This document shows positions 29,285-40,100 of a stretch of DNA of 64,000 nucleotides, in pieces; the first letter of the stretch is position 1, and every line of letters begins with the position of its first letter. A program made the translations under genes and the position numbers. The notes under the pieces are model-generated. The model was not told the DNA's origin and made no database searches. It was given only the letters and a program-made list of their open reading frames with translations. The stretch is from Anaeramoeba flamelloides (taxonomy: Eukaryota > Metamonada > Anaeramoebidae), in the NCBI GenBank assembly GCA_027625915.1, contig JANTQA010000012.1:7772501-7836500 (forward strand), in the 5' to 3' direction.

Positions 29285-31015
29285 TATTTAAGGATGTATG
29301 TACATTTTAACAATATTGAATGTCACTGTTCATTTGAAATAGTCTCATTCAAATTATTTCTTTAGCTAAATACATTAATATTTTAATAAATATAAGAGTG
29401 GGACATATTCATGTCCATCAATAAAATTATACCAACTAAATAATCGAGATCAAAAAAATGAATAATTTGATTAGGGAATTATAAAAAATAATCATTTTTT
29501 TATTGATCTTATCTGTAAACTTTGACTCAATTACTTTTTCTTTTCTTGGTTTAATTTTTCATTCTGAATGGAAAAATTTTTTATTGTGAAATTTTCCATT
29601 ATCAAATTACTTTCTATATCTAAAGAATTTTCCAAATTGAATTTTAAATTCTCTTTTCATGTATTTCATCTAATTCTTGTTTGGTGTTCAGAAAATAGGT
29701 TAATTTTTAATTCTTTTTTCAAAAAATATCGATTTATTGGATCTATTTGTTTGATTTTATAATTATTTATTTTGTATTTAATTGAAAACTCAAAATAATT
29801 CTGAATCTATTTGAAATTTTTCATCAATTTTTCAATTCCATGGGATTGAATCTTTTGTAACCGTTGTTTATTTTGAGAATTCAATCCTTTCTACTTTAAT
29901 TTCTTAAGCAGTGCCCTTTTTTTAAAAATTGTTTTGATAAAAATATTTAAAAAAAGAAATTTTGAAAACAAATTAGTAAAAAAATATTTGGTAAAAAAAT
30001 AATAAATAGTAATGGGGTGAAAAATCAAGGTAATAAATTTATTGGATTTATCCAAATTAAGAAGAAAAAGAAAACAAATCTTCGAAAATAGATTAGGTTG
30101 AATTTTTTTTTTTTTTTTCATTCTTGATTTCAAAAAAATTTATCTGGAAAGGTGATATTCCGTGTTTGGTCTTCTATAAAAGAAAATAGCTGTTTCAAAT
30201 TACACCTTCTCGGGTCTATTTTTTGGGGTTTATTATACGATTAATTTCAAGTGTCCCCATAAACATTTTCTTACATCCAAAACCTAATTTAAGGATAAGT
30301 CGAATTTTATGGCTGGTGAATACTATTTTACCACCTAATAACATATTTATAGACTTATAAGAAACTTGATCTAAGGGATCTTGCTAACTTGAAAAATTTA
30401 GGTTTTTTTTGGAAAATTTTGAGTTGGGCAAAAAACAATTTTTCTTCATCAAATCCAAATTATTCTCAATAAATATTGAAGAAAAAAATTTCATTAGGAA
30501 AATATCACTCCACTTTCTTTTCAAGTGTGTTAGATTGTAGGGAGAGAGTATAAATATACTTGAAAAGAAAGTGGAGTGGCATTTTCTTAATATCAAAAAA
30601 AATAGCTTTTTGGTTTTGCATTGTTTTGTTCGGGAAATTCAAAAAGTTTTAGGATCAATAAATGATTTTCAAGCAAAATCTAAAAAATCCTAAAAATTGT
30701 AATATTTTGACTTTTCCTCGATCCATTGTCTTTTAAAGCTTTTTTACTGTTTCTAGTATTTTATTACAACCCTCACAGAGCATAAAATTCGAATAGTCCT
30801 GAATAAAACTCAAAAATTTTATCAAAAAAATGAAAAATGAAACAAGAAAGATTCAACTCTGATTTACTTTATTTAGGTTCTCTTTCTTTTCACAAATAGA
30901 ATAGTGAATGGTATTTTGGTTTCAAATTTTCTTAATATGTGGCACTCAAAAAAATCATTTTTTTTAGTAATGTTCACACAATTAAAAATTTTCACAAAAT
31001 GGTATAATTGTGCCT
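29285..31015 (+). repeat. Family F4 element, second copy with an insertion
   Basis: Direct copy of 7150-8405 with about 550 extra bases (about 30245-30795) that contain a strong hairpin (30506-30578). Its right end (GTGGCACTCAAAAAAATC, near 30943) lies just beyond the 3' end of the PHD-Psf3 gene. Confidence 0.7.
30506..30578. other. Strong hairpin: 21-bp perfect inverted repeat
   Basis: CACTCCACTTTCTTTTCAAG(T) at 30506-30526 is exactly complementary to 30558-30578, with a 31-base loop; imperfect pairing continues outward for about ten bases (AGGAAAATAT with GCATTTTCTT). It lies in the extra segment of the second F4 copy. It could be the core of an inserted foldback element or a small-RNA precursor. 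Confidence 0.8.
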
Positions 31016-31134
31016 ACTGCTTAAATAAAAAAATAAAGAGATACCAAATGATAGTTTATGTAAAATAATCTTGTTTATATTTATTTCTTATTGATAATTA
31101 TAATAATAAAAATATTAAAAGGAGCAAATATATC

Positions 31135-32211
31135 TCAATTTACTCTTTTGCGTTTTTTTAATTTTTCTGTAAATTCGCTGGGCTTTATTTTGTTTGTTCT
31201 GCGGTCTTTCCATTCTTTAAAAAGTGACTGATTTTTGAGGCTAAAGTCATAAAATATTTTTTCGAGTGTCGACAATTTTTCTAATAAATCTTCTTCGTTG
31301 GTATAAATCGCACTGATGTGTCTGGGCTTGAATAAATTTAAAGAAATGTGGTCCTTTGAAGAGCTTGTGGGCTTTTTTTTAAAATTCATGCTAAACTTTT
31401 TCTCTTCGTTATGGGAATGGACTGCAATTTGTAAAGAATGATCAAAGATGGTTAACAATCTTGAAGCTAATGCTATGCTCATTACTTCAGACAAGTTTTG
31501 ATCACCATTTGTTGCAGCTACAAAGATCCCAAAGAAATACCAATGTGGGCATTTCGACAAAAGCGAAATCGAGACGGGATCTGCAAGTAGGTTGTCCCTA
31601 AACTGACGGCGGAATGCCGTTGGTTTGATGAGCTCAACAACCCCTGCATTGTACCAAAAAGAGCCAACCCAGACCGGTAAAGAGGCAGAAGTGCCAACCT
31701 CGATCAGGTTTCGGGTCGAAGACTGGGCAACAACCGTTCGGATTTTTGAAATTTTATTTACGGGGCGTGGTTTCTTTTTGTTGCGATCATTCAAACACTC
31801 TTGGCAATACCAATTTGAAGTCGGCTCCTCGGTGATCCCAACACAAGAATAATGGTACCATTTTTTTTTACAACGTGGGTTGTCACACTGGATCCATTCG
31901 TCATCTTTCTCTTCACCACAGCAATAAGAATTTGTTTTGTTTGGATCCTTTTCTTTTTCTTTTTCTTCTTCTTCTTCATCAGTTTCTTCTTCTTCACTGC
32001 TAGATTCTTCGCTACTTGATTCTTGTTGTGAAGTTTCATCTTTCTTTAATAAATCTTGATTGCCCTCTTGATCATTGTCAAGAGAAATGTTTCTTGATGG
32101 GCTACGGAAATATGCCTTCAGAAAGTCTAAACGCTTTGATTGCTCAACAAATTTTAAAGTTTGGTTTTCTTCCTCAGCGAGAAGAGTGGTAATATTCCAA
32201 TAGGTTGACAT
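31135..32211 (-). CDS. PSF3: GINS subunit Psf3 with an inserted PHD finger
   Basis: Psf3 (GINS3) is one of four GINS subunits that, with Cdc45 and MCM2-7, form the CMG replicative helicase. One exon, 358 residues from the ATG at 32211; the longer open frame upstream has only non-ATG codons. Residues 1-33 (ITTLLAEEENQTLKF) match the Psf3 N-terminal B domain. Residues 61-90 are Ser/Glu/Lys-rich. Residues 95-139 are a C4HC3 PHD finger with C97, C98, C109, C114, H120, C123, C136 and C139. Residues 177-260 match the GINS A domain (LPVWVGSFW, FRDNLLADP, RLLTIFDHS; human LPLWLAKGLF, VFSADPNVVDL, RFRRIMDSSQ). The C-terminus KPSEFTEKLKKRKR matches human TASNLVQNYKKRK. Human Psf3 (216 residues) has no PHD. 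The finger lies between the B and A domains. Ordinary Psf3 and PHD are each recognised clearly; the function of the fusion is inferred. The gene is tightly bracketed by inverted repeats (about 30880-31015 and 32440-32595). Confidence 0.92.
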   Translation of the reverse strand: MSTYWNITTLLAEEENQTLKFVEQSKRLDFLKAYFRSPSRNISLDNDQEGNQDLLKKDETSQQESSSEESSSEEEETDEEEEEKEKEKDPNKTNSYCCGEEKDDEWIQCDNPRCKKKWYHYSCVGITEEPTSNWYCQECLNDRNKKKPRPVNKISKIRTVVAQSSTRNLIEVGTSASLPVWVGSFWYNAGVVELIKPTAFRRQFRDNLLADPVSISLLSKCPHWYFFGIFVAATNGDQNLSEVMSIALASRLLTIFDHSLQIAVHSHNEEKKFSMNFKKKPTSSSKDHISLNLFKPRHISAIYTNEEDLLEKLSTLEKIFYDFSLKNQSLFKEWKDRRTNKIKPSEFTEKLKKRKRVN

Positions 32212-32439
32212 TATAAAGTTGGTTTTATGTGTCAATAGAGTCTTATTCTTGGTTTGGATTTTGGATTCAAAGAAAAAGATCAAATGATTTTTTAAAAATT
32301 AAAAAAAATAACGGATATTTGGTGAATAATGTTTCTCGAAATTTTCAAGTCATTTTTATATTTTGTTGTCGATAGCTCAATCTGTTTCAAAATAAATATT
32401 ATTTCAAATAAAGAGAGTTTAAGGAGGTAAGCTCCTTAC

Positions 32440-32595
32440 ACCATTTTGATAAAAGTTTTATTATCATAATACTGAAAAAAGTTTTTTTGAGTGCCATCTT
32501 ATTGAAACTTTGAAACCAAAATATCATTCTCTACTCTATTTGTGATCACCAAGAATCAAAATAATTCAGAGGTGAATCTTTAATTTTTTATTTTT
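32440..32595 (-). repeat. Family F4 end fragment, inverted
   Basis: Inverted relative to 30880-31015: it carries TTTTTTTGAGTGCCATCTTA and GAAACTTTGAAACCAAAATA. With the opposite copy it brackets the PHD-Psf3 gene. An F5 element starts immediately after, at 32607. Confidence 0.7.
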
Positions 32596-32606
32596 TTGGA
32601 CATTTA

Positions 32607-33084
32607 CAGTGATCAAAATAATGCTTGAAAAAGACTATAATCCGTGTTTCAAAATATTATCCGTGCTTTTTTTTATTCTTGTACCAAGGCAACATCCAAT
32701 CTACTACCAAATAGTATACCTGAGCCCAAATCAATTTTGAAAGTAAACCACTGGTTATTTTCAGTAAAATTTAAATTATTAATGCAAATAGTTGAAAATT
32801 TTCTATAATATTCTCAATTTTTTTGAAATTTTTTCGTTTTTTTTATTATTAAAATTTTCAAAAAAATTAACTCTATTTTTTGAGATAAATTTTCCAATTT
32901 GATCCTTTATTTTTAGAATTTCTTTTTAAATAATAGAACTTTAAGAAACCAATACCATATTTTTTTCGGGTTTATTATTGGTTTCTTTGATCGGTTGATG
33001 TATAGGTTTTCTATAACAAAAAAACACACTTTTTATTTTGAAAAACGGATTAATATTTTTTTGCACGCTTTATTTTGACTACAG
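32607..33084 (+). mobile_element. Family F5 miniature TA-flanked element, copy 2
   Basis: TA then CAGTGATCAAAATAATGC at the left, ATTTTGACTACAG then TA at the right. The inner arms AATCCGTGTTTC and AAAACGGATT are also inverted, giving an inverted repeat of about 50 bp. CAGTG ends with a TA target fit Tc1/mariner-type non-autonomous elements. Confidence 0.82.
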
Positions 33085-33099
33085 TATATTATTATTTTT

Positions 33100-35690
33100 C
33101 AATTTTTTTTTAAATTGTTAAATATGTTTATAGTGGATCTTTTAAATGTGTTTATATGAACAAGTATAATTAATTGAATAAAGTAATTAAAAAACAAATT
33201 GAAGAGGGTCTGTATATTAGACATAGTATTTTCTTTTTTTGAAAACTAAAAAAGTAAGATCACCTTACCAAATATACTTATTGGAATTAAGCTTTTAAAA
33301 AAAATTTGAGCAATATCAATTTCTTTGTCATTGTCTTCTTAAATTGAAGAACAAGAATTTGTTATTACGATGAATTTCCACTCCAAATTTTTATTTCTTT
33401 TTTGATGATTAAAATTTTTTTACATTCTTATTATCCAAATTCTTTTTTCAAATATTGTAATCAAACTAAGGGAAAAATATTTGAAATTACTTCAAATATT
33501 TAAAGAAAAAGTTTGAATAGTTGAAATTAACAATAATTTTAAAAAAATTTGACTTATAAAAAAATATTATTAAATAATAAAAAAAATCAAATTCAAAAAT
33601 ATTTGTTGGGTTTATAATTATAAGTAAATTTGATTGTTTTAAGCAATAATATTTCAAATTGGTTCTAAATATATATTACAACAACCAATTATTAAAAATA
33701 GTAGAGATGATTAGAATCTTTGATTAATCGTAAATATTTTTTAAAAATGCAAATATTTTCTCTTTTCTAATTGTTTAAGCATTTTATAAAAAATTTGTTA
33801 AAAAAAACAAATTTTTTATTTGAATTATTAGGTTGATTATTAAAGAAGCAATTAAAATGTTGCTTGAGAATTACATTACTTGAAAAAGTAATGCATTGAT
33901 AAAACAATTATACACACCAACTTTTTTTGAAGACTAACTTTAATTTCAATTTTATTTTTTTTTAATGAGAAACTTCTTTGGGTTTTATTCAGCCATAGTT
34001 GGAATGGAATCTTAATAATATTTATCAAGTTTTTACAGTTAGTGGAATCTTATTTATTATTGATAATCTTTTGATTTAATTTTTACTTCTCCTGTTTCAG
34101 GGGACGTTTTGTCAAGTGCCTAGCTTTTTTTTAATTTGAGAAATTCAAAGAAAATTTCAAAAATTTTCTTTTTATTTCTCCAAAAAAAAAAAAGCTAACC
34201 ACGGTTTTCTAGAATTCGAAATAATTTAGTAAAATCAAGGATTTTACTCAATTCTTTCAAATCCAAAAAAACCTAACGACAGTGGATAATTTTTAATTTG
34301 TGTATATAAATGATATAATATTTTTTTACTTTAATATTGTATTTATTTTTCTTCTTCTCTTTTTTATTTAGTAAATGTTATTTGATCACCCCTTTCTCTC
34401 AATAAATAAATATTAATTAACTTTTCAAAAATAATGAAAAGATATTTTTTGTTATCAATTGAATATTTCCCGTTCTTAGTTATTTTCTCAAATATCTGAT
34501 GGTTTCTTTGTTTATTTTTAATGTCAAAATTCATGGAAATTATTGATCTTAGAAAAAGGACAATTCAAGAATTTTTTATCTTTTTTGACAATGCTATTTA
34601 CTCTTTTTTTTTTTTCACTTTTCTACCCGATCTGGTCACAGTATAAAAAAAATAAACATCTTAAAATAAAATATATTTGGGTTTTATTAGTTTGAAGCAA
34701 ATTCTTTACGAAACCATATCAAAAAATTCCAAGTTGGCTAACTACTTTAGGTAGTATTTTTTTCAAAAATATTTTGTTTAATGGTCAACTTGTTAAAAAG
34801 TAATTTTAAAATTTAATGTGTTAAATGAGACTCAAAAAAGGATTTTTTTTCTTTATAGGGTTAAATATCAGAGAAAAACACTGAATAAGAAAATGTTTAA
34901 TTCAGTAAATTTACAATTTCCTATTAAATGTGTGGAAAATACCGCCATACTGAGCATTTAAAACTTAATTTCGTATTTTTTTTAAAAAAAATCAAGTAGA
35001 AATAAAGGGAATAAATAATCACAAAAGAATAATGAATGAAGTATAAATGAAAAAAAATAAAAAATTTAACGTAGAACCGGATGAACGATAAGAAAAATAT
35101 TTTGAAGAAATGGAATTGAGATGAATTTTTGTGACCTTATGATCCAAAATCATTTAGATTTAAGATTTTTTTATTATTGTTCAGTCATATTTGTTAGGAA
35201 ATATTCTTGAGTAATTACATAAATTTATTTTATTTTCACATTCTTAGCAATTGATCTGTTATTTCATTAAAAATAATCATAAAATCAAAATATTTAATTT
35301 TTTCGAGTTTTTTTTTAATTCTATCTCTTGATTTTTAATGTATCTTTCGACTTTCCCATATAATGTCAAAAATATGATATTTTTTGACAATTTAATTTAG
35401 ATTCTCTAAATGCCTATTATTATTTTCAAATACATTCACCTGAAAACTTAAAATAAATACCTTAACTTAAAGAAAAAAAAATCACTTCCTTTTTCCCAAA
35501 TCAAGCTTAAGGGATTTTTTACTTTGTTTTTTCCGAAAAGAAAAAAGAAATTTTCCTTCCCCTAAAATAAAATCAATCAATTTTACAACTTTTTTATTAT
35601 TCAAAAAATGCTTTTTATATTCGTTTAATGTTATTAATTAATTCTAAAAAATAAAGATTATTCTAATCAAAGATGGAATTTCAAAAAACC
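33100..35690. other. No gene recognised, one F10 module
   Basis: Apart from the F10 module at 34095-34290, only AT-rich sequence. A slightly less biased stretch near 35070-35130 reads NVEPDER then EKYFEEMELR, but is broken by a stop and has no splice context I trust. Confidence 0.5.
34095..34290 (+). repeat. Family F10 single module
   Basis: GTCAAGTGCCTAGC, then a palindrome around AATTTGAGAAATTCAAAGAAA, a second one around TTCTAGAATTCGAAATAATT, and ACCTAACGACAGTGG at the end. The surrounding 33.1-35.6 kb shows no genes. Confidence 0.6.
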
Positions 35691-35694
35691 TCTA

Positions 35695-35890
35695 CAACCA
35701 GTTCATTTTTTACGGCAAAAGTTTTCAACCAAATTTTAGGAATGAAAAAATTCTCAAACTAAGGTACAGGATTAGTATTCTAGTAAAATAATTTGAAAAA
35801 AAAATAATCCAAGAATTTTTATCCTTATTTTGAGATTTTTTGTGCACTTTATTTGGTTGTAAGTTTGTACCTTATTAGTTAAACTGACTA
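35695..35890 (+). mobile_element. Family F6 miniature element, 196 bp, copy 2
   Basis: TA-flanked; ends CAACCAGTTCATTTTTTACG and AGTTAAACTGACTA. Same length and plan as the other F6 copies but more diverged. Confidence 0.75.
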
Positions 35891-36082
35891 TAAGAAAGAA
35901 AAAAAAAATCTCTAAAATCTTTTTGAACAAAAGGGTACAATTCTCAAATCATCAATACAATTGAATTTGATTGTTAATAAGATAATTATTTATGGGTTTT
36001 TTTAATTTTAATTATTCATTTTTTCATGTTTCATTTTTTTTATTTTCGGATATTGAACAGTTGGAAAATGTAAAAAACAAGA

Positions 36083-36274
36083 GAAGAAGAAACCAATTTG
36101 GAAATAATCTATCAGTATAAAAATGGAAACAGTTTAATTTTGATTTCCAATGAGTTAGGTATAGGAATTAAGAAAGACCAATATTGGATTGATGTCTGGA
36201 ACAAAGAAAAGGACGAAAAAAGACAATGCCAAAAAAATACCCGCTTAAATTGTGGCTTTATATTAGAAATGTAG
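36083..36274 (+). CDS. Possible last exon of an eIF4E-like cap-binding protein
   Basis: An open stretch of about 63 codons follows a possible acceptor AG at 36080-36081 and ends in TAG. It reads ...NELGIGIKKDQYWIDVWNKEKDEKR, which resembles the C-terminal part of eIF4E (human AVVNVRAKGDKIAIWTTEC; 4EHP SVRFQEDIISIWNK). Upstream exons carrying the cap-binding Trp residues were not found, and the end (GFILEM) does not match the family well. It could be a real terminal exon, an old gene fragment or chance. An AATAAA signal lies shortly downstream, at about 36310. Confidence 0.3.
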   Translation, partial: EEETNLEIIYQYKNGNSLILISNELGIGIKKDQYWIDVWNKEKDEKRQCQKNTRLNCGFILEM

Positions 36275-37118
36275 CTTTAAAGAACAAAAGTTTGCTGTGT
36301 AAAGAGTATTCAATAAAAAAGTAAAGAACATTTAAATCCAATTCAACTTGTTAAACAGTTTTTATTGATTTTATAATTTTTATTCCCTAGAATTTACAAA
36401 ACAAGATTTCCTTTTTCTAATAAAAGAGCTCATTGATTGTTAAAATATTGGATTTTAATTTTTATTGTTTGGTTTTAATGAGTTTTAAATCTCCAGATTG
36501 TTTTTTTTTTTTAATATTTAAAAAAGAGTTTCTTATATTTTAGAATGATACTACAATTGGTTTGATTTAATTATGGATAATTCTTGGACTTTTTTGCTCC
36601 CTTTTATTTGAAAAAGAGTTTAATTCATAATCAAATCATTATTATAGGATCGACCATTGTCACTTAAATTTTATAATTTTAATAAATAAAAATATTCTCT
36701 TAATTTTTATAGTGAATAAAATATTGATGTAAAAAGTTTTCAAATAATTTTTTGTTTAATGTTGTTGGATAAATGTAAATCTTCCAAAAGCGAAAAGAAT
36801 AACGATTTGATAAAAAATATTATGAAAGTTAGGTCACACATAACAATAATTTCTGATTTAAAAATCATAAAATGATTTTAAAATAAAACTTTACAGGTTT
36901 TTGAAAAACAAAAATTGAAATAAAACTTGAAATTTTTTATTTAAAATTATTATTTTTTAGATTAATTTTTGGATTTTATTATTTTTCTCCGAATTAAATA
37001 GTTCATAATTTAAACTCCATTCATAAGATAAAGATTAAAGCACTATTCTAATTCTAGTACTAAAATAAAATGAAATAAAGTAAAAATCCATAATGAAGAT
37101 AATAAAAATGATGTTGAT

Positions 37119-40100
37119 TTACATTAATTCACAACAACCTGATTTTTTTTTACCTCTTCTTTTCTTTTTTTTCTTTTTCTTAGGTTTTTTTTGTTTATCT
37201 CTTGGGTGATCCTTCAGCCATTTTCTTACTTCCCTTGCTGCCGTAAGGAAGGCTAATTCAACATTTTCACCAGTTTTCGCAGAGGTTTCAACGAATGGCA
37301 CATTGAATTCCCGTGCTAATTCTTTGCCAACTTCGGGAGAAACAGCTCGTTCTTCTTCTCTAACATCGCATTTGTTTGCTATTAATACACCAACCACTTG
37401 CGTGGTATCTTTAATTTTGATTATGGATTGGAAATCTCTTCTTATTTCACCAATTGTTGCTTTGGAAGTAACAGAATAACAACACAAAAAGCCATCCATT
37501 TTTTGGAAACTCTATTAAAGTTTTTGTTTTTATTTATAATAATACATACAAATATTTTTTCATTTGTAAAAAAAATTGGATTAAATTTTGATTTTATGAA
37601 AATTGTTTTGTTATTTTTATTTTTTGAAATTAAAATTAAAATTAAAATGAAAATTTTCTTGTGATGGTTTTAGATTAGATATTCTTAAATATTAAATCTG
37701 TATCCATAATCTTGATCATAATCTTTTATAAATTAATCAAAGGTTTTTTAAAAAATACATTTTTTGCATACAAAAAAAAAATATTTTATAACTTTTGAAT
37801 TTAATCAAATTAAATAGACGAATCTTGGAGAATTTACAGAATTAAAATTATGCTGTAATCATCATATTAAAAACAATATCATTAAAAAGGGTGTTTATTC
37901 GAAGAATTTTTTATTTTTTTGAAATTTGGTTTATTATCGCTTCTAACTTGTAGTGTTCTTATATAAAAGGAAATAAAGTAAGAATAATCAATTATTACAA
38001 AAAGGTTGGATTTTTAAGAGAAAATAATGATCAATATAAACTAAATATTTACATGTTAAGTGTCTAGTTACTTAAAGTGGATTTACTCCATACTCGAGGA
38101 GTTGTTTGCTACTCAAAATGATATTGCGAAATTACACTTCTTTTGTTTGAAAAATTAAATTAACAAAAAAAAAAAAAAAGTTTCAAGGTTTATTGGAACA
38201 AAAATTCAAATTCAAAAAAAAATCAATCGGATCTCATTAACATAAAAAAAAAAAAAAATAAAAACAATTAGTTTCACAGGATCTTATTGGAAAAAATTCA
38301 AATAACAAAAAAAATTCACGGAATCCCAATGAAAAAAAATTCAAATTCTAAAATAAAAAATTCAAAAGATCTCAATTACAAAAATTCAAATTAGAAAAAG
38401 AAATCAAAGGATAAAAATTTCAAAAAATTCAATTAAAAAAAAAAAGTTTAAAAGAATTCTTAATTCCAAAAAATCAATTCAAAAAAAATTACTTGTTTCT
38501 CTTATTTTATATGTCCAAATGCTTAAATTTCTTCAATTTAAAACTAATTGTTTTCTTTCAGTACACAAAATGGATTTAATCCGATTTAATCTAATTTTAT
38601 AGTTGTTTTATAATTCTCTATATTTGATAAAGTGAAGTTTTTCTAATATTCTTTTGATAAAAATAATTCATTTGAGAAATGAAAAAAAAAAAAATGATAA
38701 TAAAAATCTTGAGAGATCTCAAAAATCTCCAATGAGTGTCACTTCAAAAATATTACAGTTGCTTTCAAAAAAATATTGTAACTACAATTTAAATTGGAAA
38801 TTGAGTGTCGTCTCTTTTTGTATTTTTTTCTAAAAATGTTCTCTTTTTTTTATTGAAGATTTTGGGAAATTTATCATACATCACTTTTTGATTTGTTTTT
38901 AAAGGGTAGTAGAAACTTCATAAAAATTACAAATTTTTTTTTCTTTCTATTTCAGAAAATTATTTTTCAACATAATGTTTGGACTCGTAGGGTTGAAAGG
39001 GATAATTATAATTATATAGAAGCCAAATCAACCACTAAGGGACGAGTCTCTATTAAATTTTTTTAGGTAAATTTAATAGAGATTTAGAAATTTTTTTTGC
39101 TAATTACTTAGATTTGAAATAAAAGTGAAAAACTTCTTTGTGTATTAATGAAATCTCGATAAATGACATTCATTAAATTTAGTTATTGTTTTTATAGAAA
39201 TAAAAAATTTTTCATTTTTTTCGCTTTCTTGAAAGTTGCTTTTTTTCAACTTTTAGCAAAAATACAAAAAATAAAAAAAAATATGAGCAAGAAAGCAAAA
39301 CCTTGTTGTGTTTGTGGAAGACATACAAAAAATAATTTGAAAAATAAACCTGAAAAGCTTTTTTTGGATTTGCATGAAAAAATAGTTTGATTTGAAAAAA
39401 ATATGCAATATATGCTTTACTCAAAATAAAAGAGTTTCTTTCTTTTCTTATACCATTCTTTTTTTTTCATGAATCTACTTTTTCAGTTTACACTCTTTTG
39501 TTTTTGTTGAATTTGAAGTTTTTTTAAGTATTCCCAAATTATCATTCCAAAAGTTTTTGTCAGAGTCAAAAAAAAATAAATGAAAAGAATAAGAACTATT
39601 TTTTTTAAAAGTAATTATTGATAAAACAAATTGAGTTCTTTATAGAGTCAAGTTGAATGAACAGAAGTGAAAAAGATAATGTTCACTAGTTTTCAATTAT
39701 TTTTTCGTTTTTCCAAATGAGAATAAATATTAATTTTGAAACAATAATTAATCCCAAAATTAATCAAAAAATTCTCATCCGTTAAAGATATTTTTTTTTT
39801 AAAAAAAAATTTTTTCAAAGTCACTTTTTTTGACAGAATTGTAAATCTTTTTAAAAAAACAAGAAATAAAATTTCTAACATTGAAAAAACCCTGTCTATT
39901 TTCAATTTTAAACATGTTTCTAGATAAGGATTCCTTATTTAGTTATTGGTCAAAAAAAAATTAATAGAGACTAGTCACTTAATGGGACTGATCTCAATTA
40001 ATTTTTTTCCCTAAATTTAATAGAGATTGAGAATATTTTTTGCTAATTACTTAGATTTGAAAGACGCTGTTTATTTTCAATATTAAACATATTTCGAGAT

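Noticed and set aside
32212-32283. N-terminal extension of PHD-Psf3 (FFFESKIQTKNK...)
   Set aside because: The extension has no ATG. Psf3 homology begins right at the ATG at 32211.
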